From positions 1 through 6,106 of the forward strand of contig JAUYFR010000308.1 in the NCBI GenBank assembly GCA_030690855.1: 6,106 nt of DNA. The letters run 5' to 3'. The notes under the pieces are model-generated. The model did no database searches, was not told where the DNA came from, and worked only from the letters and a program-made list of their open reading frames with translations. Made by a program: the position numbers and the translations under genes. Below, piece by piece: positions 1-5,640 of this stretch (positions are counted from its first letter, which is position 1; every line of letters starts with the position of its first letter). The DNA comes from Gallionellaceae bacterium (GTDB lineage Bacteria; Pseudomonadota; Gammaproteobacteria; Burkholderiales; Gallionellaceae).

Positions 1-456
1 AATAAATTTTTATGGGCAGGTTTGGTGGCGTGTGTGGCAATGTCGCAAGCGTTTGCGGGTGAAGTGAAAGTGAGCGCTGCATGGGCGCGAGCAACAGCAC
101 CGGGGCAAGATGTAGGCATGGCCGCAGTCAAAGTAACTAGCGCTAAAGATGCGCGCATTGTTGCCGTTACGAGTACTGCTTCGAATACGGCAGAGTTGCA
201 TACCATGGTGCATGAAAAGGGCATGATGAAAATGCGTCAGGTTGATTTTTTTGAAGTGAAGGCTAATCAAGAGTTGGTGTTAGGACCAGGCGGCAATCAT
301 CTGATGCTGATCGGTTTGAAAAAGCCGCTTAAGGTGGGCGACACCGTTGCTCTCACCATGACGGTGCAGTTTGCGGATAAAAGCAAAGAGCAGGTCGAAA
401 TTAAAGCTGAAGTGAAGGCGATGACCGAAATGTACAATATGCACATGCAGCATTAA
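1..456 (+). CDS. PCu(A)C-family periplasmic copper chaperone, 5' end just outside window
   Basis: The reading frame is open from base 1. It begins NKFLWAGLVAC, so the real ATG probably lies immediately upstream (MNKF...), giving about 152 residues; the internal TTG at 22 would cut into the signal peptide. The N-terminus is a Sec signal peptide with a likely cleavage after AFA, before GEVKV. The mature part is one PCu(A)C domain. It carries the family copper motif H-x10-M-x21-H-x-M exactly: numbering from TTG 22, these are H60 (base 199), M71, H93 and M95, followed by the conserved GLKKPL-VGD segment. Family members bind Cu(I) in the periplasm and help deliver copper to the CuA site of cytochrome c oxidase. 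The C-terminus ends in a Met/His-rich tail (MTEMYNMHMQH) that could add metal ligands. A paralogue follows 15 bases later, probably in the same operon. The family assignment is secure; the exact client protein is inferred. Confidence 0.93.
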   Translation, partial: NKFLWAGLVACVAMSQAFAGEVKVSAAWARATAPGQDVGMAAVKVTSAKDARIVAVTSTASNTAELHTMVHEKGMMKMRQVDFFEVKANQELVLGPGGNHLMLIGLKKPLKVGDTVALTMTVQFADKSKEQVEIKAEVKAMTEMYNMHMQH

Positions 457-471
457 TTTGTGAGAATCGTC

Positions 472-951
472 ATGATGAATAAATTATTCGGCGCGCTATT
501 GATATGTCTTTCTAGTGCAAGTTGGGCAGGCCCGAATGATGTGATGGTGGATAAGGTTTGGGTGGGCGAAAGCGTACCCGGGCAAAATTCTGCAACACTA
601 GAGCTCAACATCACAACCGTTAAGCCTGCGAGGCTTGTTAGCGTTGTCAGCGAAGTGGCTGAGCGAGTTGAAATTCACGGTGTTTCCAAAGTCGGCGGCA
701 AAATGAAAGTGCGCGTGGTAGATGGTTTGCGTTTACCAGCACACCGCACGACAGTATTCGGTTCGAAAAGTTTGTTTTTAATCATGGTGGGCTTAAAGAA
801 AGAGCTGAATGTCGGCGATAAGGCATCGGTAACCATTGTGGTCGAATATGCAAATAAGCGTCGTCAAACCATTGCGACCGAGGCTACAGTAAAGAAGATG
901 GCGCTGAGTTACAGGCATCTGGGTACGGACGAGGTTTACGATCACCGTTAA
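472..951 (+). CDS. PCu(A)C-like exported protein lacking most copper ligands
   Basis: This is an exported protein of about 159 residues and a tandem paralogue of the upstream copper chaperone. The start is taken at ATG 472 because a GAGA ribosome site lies six bases upstream; ATG 475 is equally possible and would give MNKL, like the neighbour's MNKF. GTG 460 would add four residues before the signal peptide and is less likely. The signal peptide ends near SASWA before GPNDV. The domain aligns without gaps to the first protein around the copper motif and keeps the fold marks PGQNSATLEL and GLKKELNVGD. Of the four ligands only the first His remains (H69, base 676). The others are replaced: Met by V80, His by F102, and the last Met by I104. 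It also lacks the Met/His-rich tail. It is therefore unlikely to bind copper in the canonical way and may be a partner, a scaffold or a protein with a different ligand. Its function is unknown. A terminator follows the gene. Confidence 0.85.
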   Translation: MMNKLFGALLICLSSASWAGPNDVMVDKVWVGESVPGQNSATLELNITTVKPARLVSVVSEVAERVEIHGVSKVGGKMKVRVVDGLRLPAHRTTVFGSKSLFLIMVGLKKELNVGDKASVTIVVEYANKRRQTIATEATVKKMALSYRHLGTDEVYDHR

Positions 952-975
952 TTTTTTCAGTGAGCGCAGACTAGC

Positions 976-1012
976 AATGAAACGGGCGACAATAGGTCGC
1001 CCGTTTCATTTT
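976..1012 (+). terminator. Rho-independent terminator after the PCu(A)C pair
   Basis: A perfect 15-bp inverted repeat (976-990 with 996-1010) encloses the 5-base loop AATAG. The stem contains the GC-rich core CGGGCGAC. A short T run (1009-1012) follows the right side of the core. It lies 25 bases after the stop of the second PCu(A)C gene and just before the argB promoter, so it separates the two transcription units. The T tract is short, so termination may be incomplete. Confidence 0.85.
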
Positions 1013-1015
1013 GCG

Positions 1016-1045
1016 GTGACTAAAATTTGCCCTTCTGTGTAGAAT
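1016..1045 (+). promoter_or_regulatory. Candidate sigma-70 promoter of the argB unit
   Basis: The -10 box TAGAAT (1040-1045) matches consensus at five of six positions. A weaker -35 candidate, GTGACT (1016-1021), sits 18 bases upstream. The bases after the -10 are GC-rich (GCGCGCC), as in the rpsU promoter of this window. Transcription would start near 1052, giving a leader of about 23 bases before argB. The position directly after a terminator supports the call; the -35 is the uncertain part. Confidence 0.6.
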
Positions 1046-1074
1046 GCGCGCCAACCATTTTGAAAGCTAGAACT

Positions 1075-1959
1075 ATGACACTGACTGCTGCGACCGCTGC
1101 CCAAAAAGCCCATACCTTGTCTGAGGCGCTCCCTTACATTCAACGTTTCTTCGATAAAACCATTGTCATTAAATATGGCGGCAATGCGATGACTGATCCG
1201 AAGTTGCAAGAAGGTTTTGCGCGCGATGTGGTGTTGCTGAAATTGGTGGGCATGAATCCGGTGGTGGTGCATGGCGGTGGCCCGCAGATCAACGATCTAT
1301 TGCAGAAGGTAGGTAAAAAGGGTGAGTTCATTCAAGGCATGCGTGTCACCGATGAAGAGACCATGGACGTGGTTGAGATGGTGTTGGGCAAGGTCAATAA
1401 AGATATTGTGAATCTGATTAACCGCTACGGCGGTAAGGCAGTGGGTTTGACCGGGCAGGATGGTGGTTTTATTCGTGCTGAAAAATTGTTGCTGGAAAGC
1501 AATGAGGAGCCGGGGAAAATGTTGGACATCGGCTTGGTGGGCGACATCAACAAGATTGATCCTTCGATCATTACCTTTTTAGATTCGGGCGATTTCATTC
1601 CAGTGATTGCGCCGATTGGTGTCTCTCCTGATGGTGAGACATTGAATATTAACGCTGATGTGGTGGCGGGCAAGTTGGCGGAAGTATTGCATGCTGAAAA
1701 GTTGGTGCTACTCACCAATACGCCGGGTGTGCTCGATCAAAATGGCAAGCTGCTCACTGGTTTAACGCCCAAGCAAATTGATGATCTGGTGGCGGACGGC
1801 ACGCTGTCGGGCGGTATGTTGCCGAAAATCAGTTCTGCCTTAGATGCGGCTCGTGGCGGGGTGAAGTCGGTACACATTATTGATGGCCGAGTCGAGCATG
1901 CGTTGTTGCTGGAGATTTTGACCGACGAGGGTGTGGGTACGCTCATCAAGAGTAAATAA
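1075..1959 (+). CDS. argB: Acetylglutamate kinase (arginine-sensitive type)
   Basis: This cytoplasmic enzyme phosphorylates N-acetyl-L-glutamate with ATP, the second step of arginine synthesis. It has 294 residues from ATG 1075. A longer frame from TTG 1027 would run through the promoter and is rejected. The amino-acid-kinase motifs are in order: IKYGGNAM (K33), VVVHGGGPQIN (64-72 region), RVTDEETMDVVEMVL, LTGQDGGFIRA, the substrate-binding NAD (193-195) and GGMLPK (246-251). An N-terminal extension of about 25 residues precedes the first strand (SEALPYIQRFFDK). Near the C-terminus is the segment HIIDGRVEHALLLEI (H267, E280) followed by EGVGT. Both features mark the hexameric, arginine-inhibited class rather than the short E. 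coli type, so feedback inhibition by arginine is inferred. The ribosome site is weak (GAAAG, 1062-1066). The stop overlaps the next start as TAATG, indicating translational coupling. Confidence 0.97.
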   Translation: MTLTAATAAQKAHTLSEALPYIQRFFDKTIVIKYGGNAMTDPKLQEGFARDVVLLKLVGMNPVVVHGGGPQINDLLQKVGKKGEFIQGMRVTDEETMDVVEMVLGKVNKDIVNLINRYGGKAVGLTGQDGGFIRAEKLLLESNEEPGKMLDIGLVGDINKIDPSIITFLDSGDFIPVIAPIGVSPDGETLNINADVVAGKLAEVLHAEKLVLLTNTPGVLDQNGKLLTGLTPKQIDDLVADGTLSGGMLPKISSALDAARGGVKSVHIIDGRVEHALLLEILTDEGVGTLIKSK

Positions 1960-2600
1960 TGAGCGAACGCGTTTGGATTTTTGATCTCGATAACACACTG
2001 CATAACGCGACGCCGCATATTTTTCCGCACATTAATCGCAGCATGACGGCGTATCTGCAAGAGCACTTGCAGTTGAGTGAAGATGCGGCGAACGAGATGC
2101 GCATGGATTATTGGCAGCGCTACGGTGCAACGCTAAGTGGGCTGATCAAACATCACGGTACGGAGCCCGATCATTTTTTATGGCATACCCACCAGTTCCC
2201 CGATTTAAAAAACATGGTGTTGCGCGAACCTAGGTTGCGTAGAGCGTTGGAGCAATTGCCAGGAAAAAAAGTAGTGTTTTCTAACGCACCACAACACTAT
2301 GCAGAAGCGGTGTTGAAATTGTTGCGCATCGAAGATTTATTTGATGATGTGTTTGCTATTGAGCATGCGCACTACCGCCCTAAGCCGCAGCGACAAGGGT
2401 TTGTGCGACTGCTGCGCAAGCATCATTTGCAGCCGTCGCGCTGTGTGATGGTCGAGGATAGCTCGGAAAATCTGCAAACCGCTAAGCGCATGGGAATGAA
2501 AACCGTTTGGGTTAGCAAGCAGTCGATTGCGCCAAGCTATGTAGATATTAAAATTCGTAATGTGATGGAACTGCCGCGCGTTTTGTCGCGGTTGAATTAA
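1959..2600 (+). CDS. HAD-superfamily pyrimidine 5'-nucleotidase-like phosphatase
   Basis: This is a 213-residue soluble HAD hydrolase. All four catalytic motifs are present: motif I FDLDNTL (nucleophile D9, acid/base D11), motif II FSNAP (S108), motif III RPKP (K142) and motif IV VEDSSENL (E166, D167). A helical C1-type cap domain fills roughly residues 16-90. The FDLDNTL-x-FPHIN pattern and the length fit the Sdt1/Phm8-like pyrimidine 5'-nucleotidase group, whose members dephosphorylate nucleoside monophosphates such as UMP and CMP. The exact substrate here is inferred from family resemblance; another small phosphate ester is possible. The ATG overlaps the argB stop by one base, so it is probably translated by ribosomes coming from argB. 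No strong separate ribosome site is seen. It is followed after ten bases by slmA. Confidence 0.88.
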   Translation: MSERVWIFDLDNTLHNATPHIFPHINRSMTAYLQEHLQLSEDAANEMRMDYWQRYGATLSGLIKHHGTEPDHFLWHTHQFPDLKNMVLREPRLRRALEQLPGKKVVFSNAPQHYAEAVLKLLRIEDLFDDVFAIEHAHYRPKPQRQGFVRLLRKHHLQPSRCVMVEDSSENLQTAKRMGMKTVWVSKQSIAPSYVDIKIRNVMELPRVLSRLN

Positions 2601-2605
2601 GGAGA
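2600..2605 (+). promoter_or_regulatory. Strong ribosome binding site of slmA
   Basis: The sequence AGGAGA sits five bases before the slmA ATG and begins on the last base of the upstream stop codon. It is the best Shine-Dalgarno match in this operon and fixes the slmA start at 2611. Confidence 0.8.
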
Positions 2606-2610
2606 GCAAG

Positions 2611-3192
2611 ATGGCCGCAGCTAAACCGGGTGAGCGTAAACTACAAATTCTGCAAACTATTGCCGAGATGTTAGAGCAGCCCAAGAGCGACAAAATTACC
2701 ACTGCGGCATTGGCCGAGAGATTGGATATTTCTGAGGCGGCACTGTATCGCCACTTCGCCAGTAAGGCGCAAATGTTTGATGGTTTGATTGAGTTCATCG
2801 AACAAACCGTGTTCGGATTAGTCAATAAAATCAGCACGGAAGAGACGGATGGCTTGAAGCAAGCGGAGGGTATCATTGCTTTGCTATTAGGCTTTGCTAA
2901 GAAAAATCGTGGCATGACGCGCGTGCTGATTGGCGATGCGTTGGTGAACGAAAATGAGCGTTTGCAGCAGCGCATCAATCAAATTATGGATCGCCTTGAA
3001 ACCACACTTAAACAGTCATTACGCATTGCAGCAACGCAAGGAAAATTGTCGAGCGAGGTGGATGCTGGCGCGATGGCCAATTTGCTAGTGTGCTATGTGA
3101 TTGGTCGCTGGCAGCAGTTTGGCAAGAGCGGTTTTAAGCGTGATCCTTTAGAGCAATGGCCACAGCAGTGGGCGCTACTTTCAGGTCAGTAA
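2611..3192 (+). CDS. slmA: Nucleoid occlusion factor SlmA (TetR-family)
   Basis: This 193-residue TetR-fold protein is close in length to E. coli SlmA (198). In E. coli, SlmA binds specific chromosomal sites and, when DNA-bound, disassembles FtsZ polymers so that septa do not close over the nucleoid. The N-terminal DNA-binding domain is clear: ITTAALAERLDISEAALYRHF (29-49) is a helix-turn-helix almost identical in pattern to the E. coli ITTAKLAA...SEAALYRHF segment. It is followed by SKAQMFDGLIEFIE (51-64), again a SlmA hallmark. The C-terminal ligand/FtsZ-interaction domain includes LLLGFAKKNRGMTRVL and the RLQQRINQIMDRLE helix. The gene has a strong ribosome site and lies between the HAD gene and a DAHP synthase in one apparent operon. 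No convincing SlmA binding site was found in the window, as expected for a small stretch. Confidence 0.95.
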   Translation: MAAAKPGERKLQILQTIAEMLEQPKSDKITTAALAERLDISEAALYRHFASKAQMFDGLIEFIEQTVFGLVNKISTEETDGLKQAEGIIALLLGFAKKNRGMTRVLIGDALVNENERLQQRINQIMDRLETTLKQSLRIAATQGKLSSEVDAGAMANLLVCYVIGRWQQFGKSGFKRDPLEQWPQQWALLSGQ

Positions 3193-3212
3193 TTTTAATT
3201 TAGAGGTGCGCC

Positions 3213-4328
3213 ATGATTCTGATTCTTGAACCCAACACGCAAACAGCTAGCGCGGAATATCGCCAACTGATGGATCACTTGGCGACGCTACAGGGCGTGC
3301 ATGCCAGAGTGCATAGCGAGCGTGGCGCTGAGCAAACGCTGACAGAGATTTATCTGATCGGTAACACCAAACCGCTTGAGATTGGCGATATGCAAAGCTT
3401 GCCGTGCGTCGAGCGGGTGGTGCGCGTGTCGCAGGAATACCGCATTCTTGGCCGTCACAAAGATGATTCTCGTCCCGCGCATTTTGATTACAACGGGGTA
3501 CGTTTTGGGCAGGACACGCTGAATGTGTTTGCCGGACTGTGTGCAGTGGACAACGCCGAGCACGTCGAAATTATGATGCGTGCATGCCGCGATAACGGCC
3601 AAGTATGTACGCGGATGGGGGCTTACAAGCCGCGCACCAGTCCTTATGCTTTTCAAGGACATGGCAAAAACTGCCTTTCCTATGTATTTGATTTAGCTGG
3701 GAAATATGAAATCAAAGTGATTGCGATGGAGATTACCCACGAATCGCATTTGAATGAAATTCGGGAGGCTCTGCATCAAACCGGAAATGCGACGGGCGTG
3801 ATGTTGCAGATTGGTACGCGTAATACGCAGAATTTCGAGTTGTTAAAAATTGTCGGACGTCAGCAAGAACATCCTGTGTTGCTCAAACGTGGTTTCGGTA
3901 TTACTTTGGATGAGTCGTTAAATGCGGCTGAATATCTAGCATCTGAAGGTAATCGCAATGTGGTGTTTGGCTTGCGCGGTATGAAAACCAATATGGGCGA
4001 TCCGCATCGTAATATGGTGGATTTTGCCCATGTGCCAGTGGTGAAGCGTTTAACGCGTATGCCAGTTTGCGTTGATCCTTCGCACTCGGTAGGGGGTCGC
4101 GCGGCTTCACCTGACGGCATTATGGACACCATGCACGTGACCGCTCAGGGTGTGCTGGCTGGGGCGAATATGGTGTTGGTAGATTTTCATCCGGCGCCGC
4201 CGCAAGCGCTGGTGGATGGTCCGCAAGCCTTGCTACTTAAAGAAATGCCGCACTTTTTAGAGGATGTGCAGATTGCACGCGAAGCTTATTTAAAGCGTGT
4301 GGCGCTAGTCGAAAAATACAAAAGCTAA
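3213..4328 (+). CDS. aroF: 3-deoxy-7-phosphoheptulonate (DAHP) synthase, type I-beta-like with divergent motifs
   Basis: DAHP synthases condense phosphoenolpyruvate and erythrose 4-phosphate, the first step of the shikimate pathway. The 371-residue protein has a ferredoxin-like N-terminal regulatory domain (about 1-75, MILILEP...VERVVRVSQEYRILGR), as in the Thermotoga-type enzyme, then a TIM barrel. Active-site landmarks include the metal Cys C110, GAYKPRTSPYAFQG (136-149), QIGTRNTQN (199-207), LLKRGF (223-228), VDPSHSVGG (287-295, metal His H291) and VDG (D335). Oddities compared with the classical family: GPCSVE is GLCAVD here, ERG is LRG (L254), and the metal-ligand Glu before FHP appears to be D324. 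From memory, related beta- and gammaproteobacterial proteins are annotated as DAHP synthases, but the activity is less certain than the fold. The start is supported by GAGG at 3203-3206. It is the last gene of the argB unit. The symbol follows I-beta family usage and does not imply feedback specificity. Confidence 0.85.
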   Translation: MILILEPNTQTASAEYRQLMDHLATLQGVHARVHSERGAEQTLTEIYLIGNTKPLEIGDMQSLPCVERVVRVSQEYRILGRHKDDSRPAHFDYNGVRFGQDTLNVFAGLCAVDNAEHVEIMMRACRDNGQVCTRMGAYKPRTSPYAFQGHGKNCLSYVFDLAGKYEIKVIAMEITHESHLNEIREALHQTGNATGVMLQIGTRNTQNFELLKIVGRQQEHPVLLKRGFGITLDESLNAAEYLASEGNRNVVFGLRGMKTNMGDPHRNMVDFAHVPVVKRLTRMPVCVDPSHSVGGRAASPDGIMDTMHVTAQGVLAGANMVLVDFHPAPPQALVDGPQALLLKEMPHFLEDVQIAREAYLKRVALVEKYKS

Positions 4329-4339
4329 AGCGCACAAAT

Positions 4340-4375
4340 AAAAAAAGCGGGACGATAATTCGTCCCGCTTTTTTT
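4340..4375. terminator. Bidirectional rho-independent terminator between convergent genes
   Basis: A perfect 16-bp inverted repeat (4340-4355 with 4360-4375) encloses the 4-base loop TAAT. The core is AGCGGGACGA/TCGTCCCGCT. It is flanked by an A run on the left and a T run on the right, so a U tract follows the hairpin in transcripts from either strand. It starts 12 bases after the DAHP synthase stop and ends 12 bases before the stop-codon end of the - strand barrel gene, and should serve both. Confidence 0.93.
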
Positions 4376-4387
4376 GTTGCTCAGTTT

Positions 4388-5140
4388 TTACCAACGTAAG
4401 CCGAGTTTGGCGCTAATGGTTTGAATGCCGCCAGTTTGATCAGCTTCAATTGCAAAGTTTGGTAAGCCTAAGTTGAAATTCAGGCCTGCAAATACTTTAG
4501 ATTGAGTGAAGGTTTCGGCCTTCAATCCTGCTGCTGTCAGAATGCTGTTTGTAGTAGAGCTATCGACCCAAACTTGGCCTGCACCGATGTAAGGGGTAAA
4601 GCCCAATATGCCTTTAGAAACTGCAATGTCCAAGCTTTTAGTGCTTAGGGAATATTCACTAATGCCACTTAGCCTAGTCATCGCGGCGCGTACGGTCAAC
4701 GCTGGCTCGACCATGCCACCTTCAAGAATGGCATAGCTGATTGCGCCGCCAGTGACCTTAATATCTGTCGATGGAACGCTAGTGATAAAAGCGGACACAT
4801 CAATGCCGAAAGGCAGGCCTTTAGCAACCGTTAATTTGGGAACAGGAAGAGTGCCTGGAATCGTTGCTCCGGGAGTTAACGCTTGCAAGATGGAAGCGCT
4901 TTTTGAAATATCGGTAGCCGAAAGCTCAATACCTACGTCGAAGCCGGTTAGGCCGAGTGCAGCTGCTGGAGTAACAGGTTTGTAACTTAGCGCAGCGCCG
5001 AAATCTTCGGACAAAACACGAAAATTGCTTTGCAGGGTTCCGGTAGTGATGGTGGTTAGATTTTGTATGTTAGTGGTGGCGGCCATGCTGGATTGTGAGA
5101 AGCAGCCAAGAGCAGCCAAAAGTGCGAGTGATTTTTTCAT
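4388..5140 (-). CDS. Exported probable outer-membrane beta-barrel protein, family unknown
   Basis: I do not recognise this 250-residue protein. It has a clear Sec signal peptide (MKKSLALLAALGCFSQSSMA, cleavage near residue 20). The mature part is rich in Gly, Ser, Thr, Ala and Val with few charges. It shows alternating hydrophobic/polar stretches typical of beta strands, for example GFDVGIELSA, GIDVSAFITSV, GAISYAIL and GFTPYIGAGQVWV. It ends in ISAKLGLRW, and a terminal aromatic residue is the usual beta-barrel assembly (BAM) signal of outer-membrane proteins. The length would suit a small barrel of about eight to twelve strands. A good ribosome site (AAGGAA on the - strand, 5150-5155) lies nine bases before the ATG. 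It is transcribed alone, convergent with the DAHP synthase and divergent from rpsU. No function is assigned; the barrel call is inferred from composition and the C-terminus. Confidence 0.8.
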   Translation of the reverse strand: MKKSLALLAALGCFSQSSMAATTNIQNLTTITTGTLQSNFRVLSEDFGAALSYKPVTPAAALGLTGFDVGIELSATDISKSASILQALTPGATIPGTLPVPKLTVAKGLPFGIDVSAFITSVPSTDIKVTGGAISYAILEGGMVEPALTVRAAMTRLSGISEYSLSTKSLDIAVSKGILGFTPYIGAGQVWVDSSTTNSILTAAGLKAETFTQSKVFAGLNFNLGLPNFAIEADQTGGIQTISAKLGLRW

Positions 5141-5205
5141 GATTATTAATTCCTTAAATGAATTTAAATATTGCCCGAGGTTTTCTACGAAGCAATTGGC
5201 GCGCA

Positions 5206-5234
5206 GTTAATCGTATGGTGAATGGGGTTGTCAA
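5206..5234 (-). promoter_or_regulatory. Candidate promoter of the barrel protein gene
   Basis: On the - strand a perfect TTGACA -35 box occupies 5234 to 5229. Seventeen bases further on is a weak -10 candidate, ATTAAC (5211 to 5206), with three of six consensus matches. The predicted leader is about 60 bases. The -35 is strong and well placed, but the -10 is poor, so activation by a regulator or a different exact start is possible. Confidence 0.4.
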
Positions 5235-5249
5235 GCACAGAAGTGCTAG
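5232..5249. repeat. Imperfect 18-bp palindrome overlapping the barrel-gene -35
   Basis: CAAGCAC and GTGCTAG form 7-base arms with one mismatch around the 4-base spacer AGAA. The element overlaps the edge of the TTGACA box at 5229-5234. Size and position suit a dimeric regulator's operator, but a short palindrome like this can arise by chance. Confidence 0.3.
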
Positions 5250-5295
5250 CTGTTGTGGGAAGGCGACAGGCGGCTGGGGAAGCTTAGTGGTCATT

Positions 5296-5315
5296 TCTCC
5301 ATCAATCTCCATCAA
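5296..5315. repeat. 10-bp tandem direct repeat upstream of the rpsU promoter
   Basis: The unit TCTCCATCAA occurs twice with no gap (5296-5305 and 5306-5315). The period is close to one helical turn and the pair ends 33 bases before the rpsU -35 box. It may be a regulator site or a simple slippage duplication; the sequence alone does not decide. Confidence 0.6.
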
Positions 5316-5348
5316 TATGGGGTGTAAAGCTGGAGGGAAAAATCACGG

Positions 5349-5377
5349 TTGTGTCGCCAGATTGCTTTTGCTAGAAT
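5349..5377 (+). promoter_or_regulatory. Sigma-70 promoter of rpsU
   Basis: The -10 box TAGAAT (5372-5377, five of six matches) lies 17 bases after TTGTGT (5349-5354, the TTG core of a -35). A GC-rich discriminator (CGCGCCC) follows directly. Transcription should start near 5384, leaving a leader of about 30 bases before rpsU. The arrangement closely resembles the argB promoter in this window. Confidence 0.7.
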
Positions 5378-5413
5378 CGCGCCCTCAAAATTTTTGTACA
5401 AGGTAGTTTTTGA

Positions 5414-5626
5414 ATGACAACCATCCGCGTTAAAGAGAATGAGCCGTTTGAAGTAGCGATGCGTCGCTTTAAGCGCTCTGTAGAAAAAACTGGTCTGTTG
5501 ACTGAATTGCGTGCTCGCGAGTTCTACGAAAAGCCAACAGCTGAGCGTAAGCGTAAGCTGGCCGCTGCAGTAAAGCGCCATTACAAGCGCCTACGTAGCC
5601 AAGTTTTGCCACCAAAGATGTATTGA
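5414..5626 (+). CDS. rpsU: 30S ribosomal protein S21
   Basis: This 70-residue, very basic protein is the full normal length of bacterial S21 (about 70-71). It shows the family pattern throughout: TTIRVKENEPFEVAMRRFKR at the N-terminus, then KTGLLTELRAREFYEKPTAERKRK and a Lys/Arg-rich helix to the end. S21 sits on the 30S platform near the 3' end of 16S rRNA and assists translation initiation. The start is preceded by AAGG (5400-5403) at a spacing of ten bases. It has its own promoter and is followed by a hairpin terminator, then a GatB/YqeY-domain gene. In many proteobacteria rpsU opens a cluster with dnaG and rpoD; those genes would lie beyond the right edge if the order is kept. Confidence 0.98.
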   Translation: MTTIRVKENEPFEVAMRRFKRSVEKTGLLTELRAREFYEKPTAERKRKLAAAVKRHYKRLRSQVLPPKMY

Positions 5627-5640
5627 TTTTGTCTGTGACG

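Noticed and set aside
22..30. TTG at 22 as the start of the first PCu(A)C gene
   Set aside because: The frame continues upstream to base 1 with NKFLWAG, which supplies the charged and hydrophobic part of a signal peptide, so the start lies outside the window.
31..45. Lipobox-like LVAC in the first PCu(A)C signal peptide
   Set aside because: The Cys would be only about residue 12, too early for a normal lipoprotein signal, and a good signal peptidase I site (AFA before G) follows.
70..81. GTGAGCGCTGCA as a possible SlmA binding site
   Set aside because: It only partly matches the GTGAGTACTCAC-type palindrome recalled for E. coli and lies inside a coding region; it is explained as chance.
460..471. 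GTG 460 as the start of the second PCu(A)C gene
   Set aside because: It overlaps the likely ribosome site and adds residues before the signal peptide; ATG 472 or 475 fits better and matches the paralogue's MNK start.
1027..1074. TTG 1027 as the argB start
   Set aside because: It would place the -10 box and leader inside the coding region; ATG 1075 gives the normal family N-terminus.
2337..2978. 213-codon open frame on the - strand across the HAD/slmA junction
   Set aside because: It lies antisense to two well-identified genes, has no recognisable domain or ribosome site, and its composition is that of a shadow frame.
5102..5107. Cys13 of the barrel protein as a lipoprotein site (ALGC)
   Set aside because: The residues before Cys fit the lipobox poorly and the segment is too short; a signal peptidase I site at SMA follows and the C-terminus indicates a barrel.
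5158..5406. 82-codon + strand frame in the intergenic region before rpsU
   Set aside because: It runs through the rpsU promoter and both divergent control elements, lacks a ribosome site and has no recognisable domain.
5312..5581. 89-codon - strand frame antisense to rpsU
   Set aside because: It is a shadow of the strongly conserved rpsU frame with no sign of independent coding.
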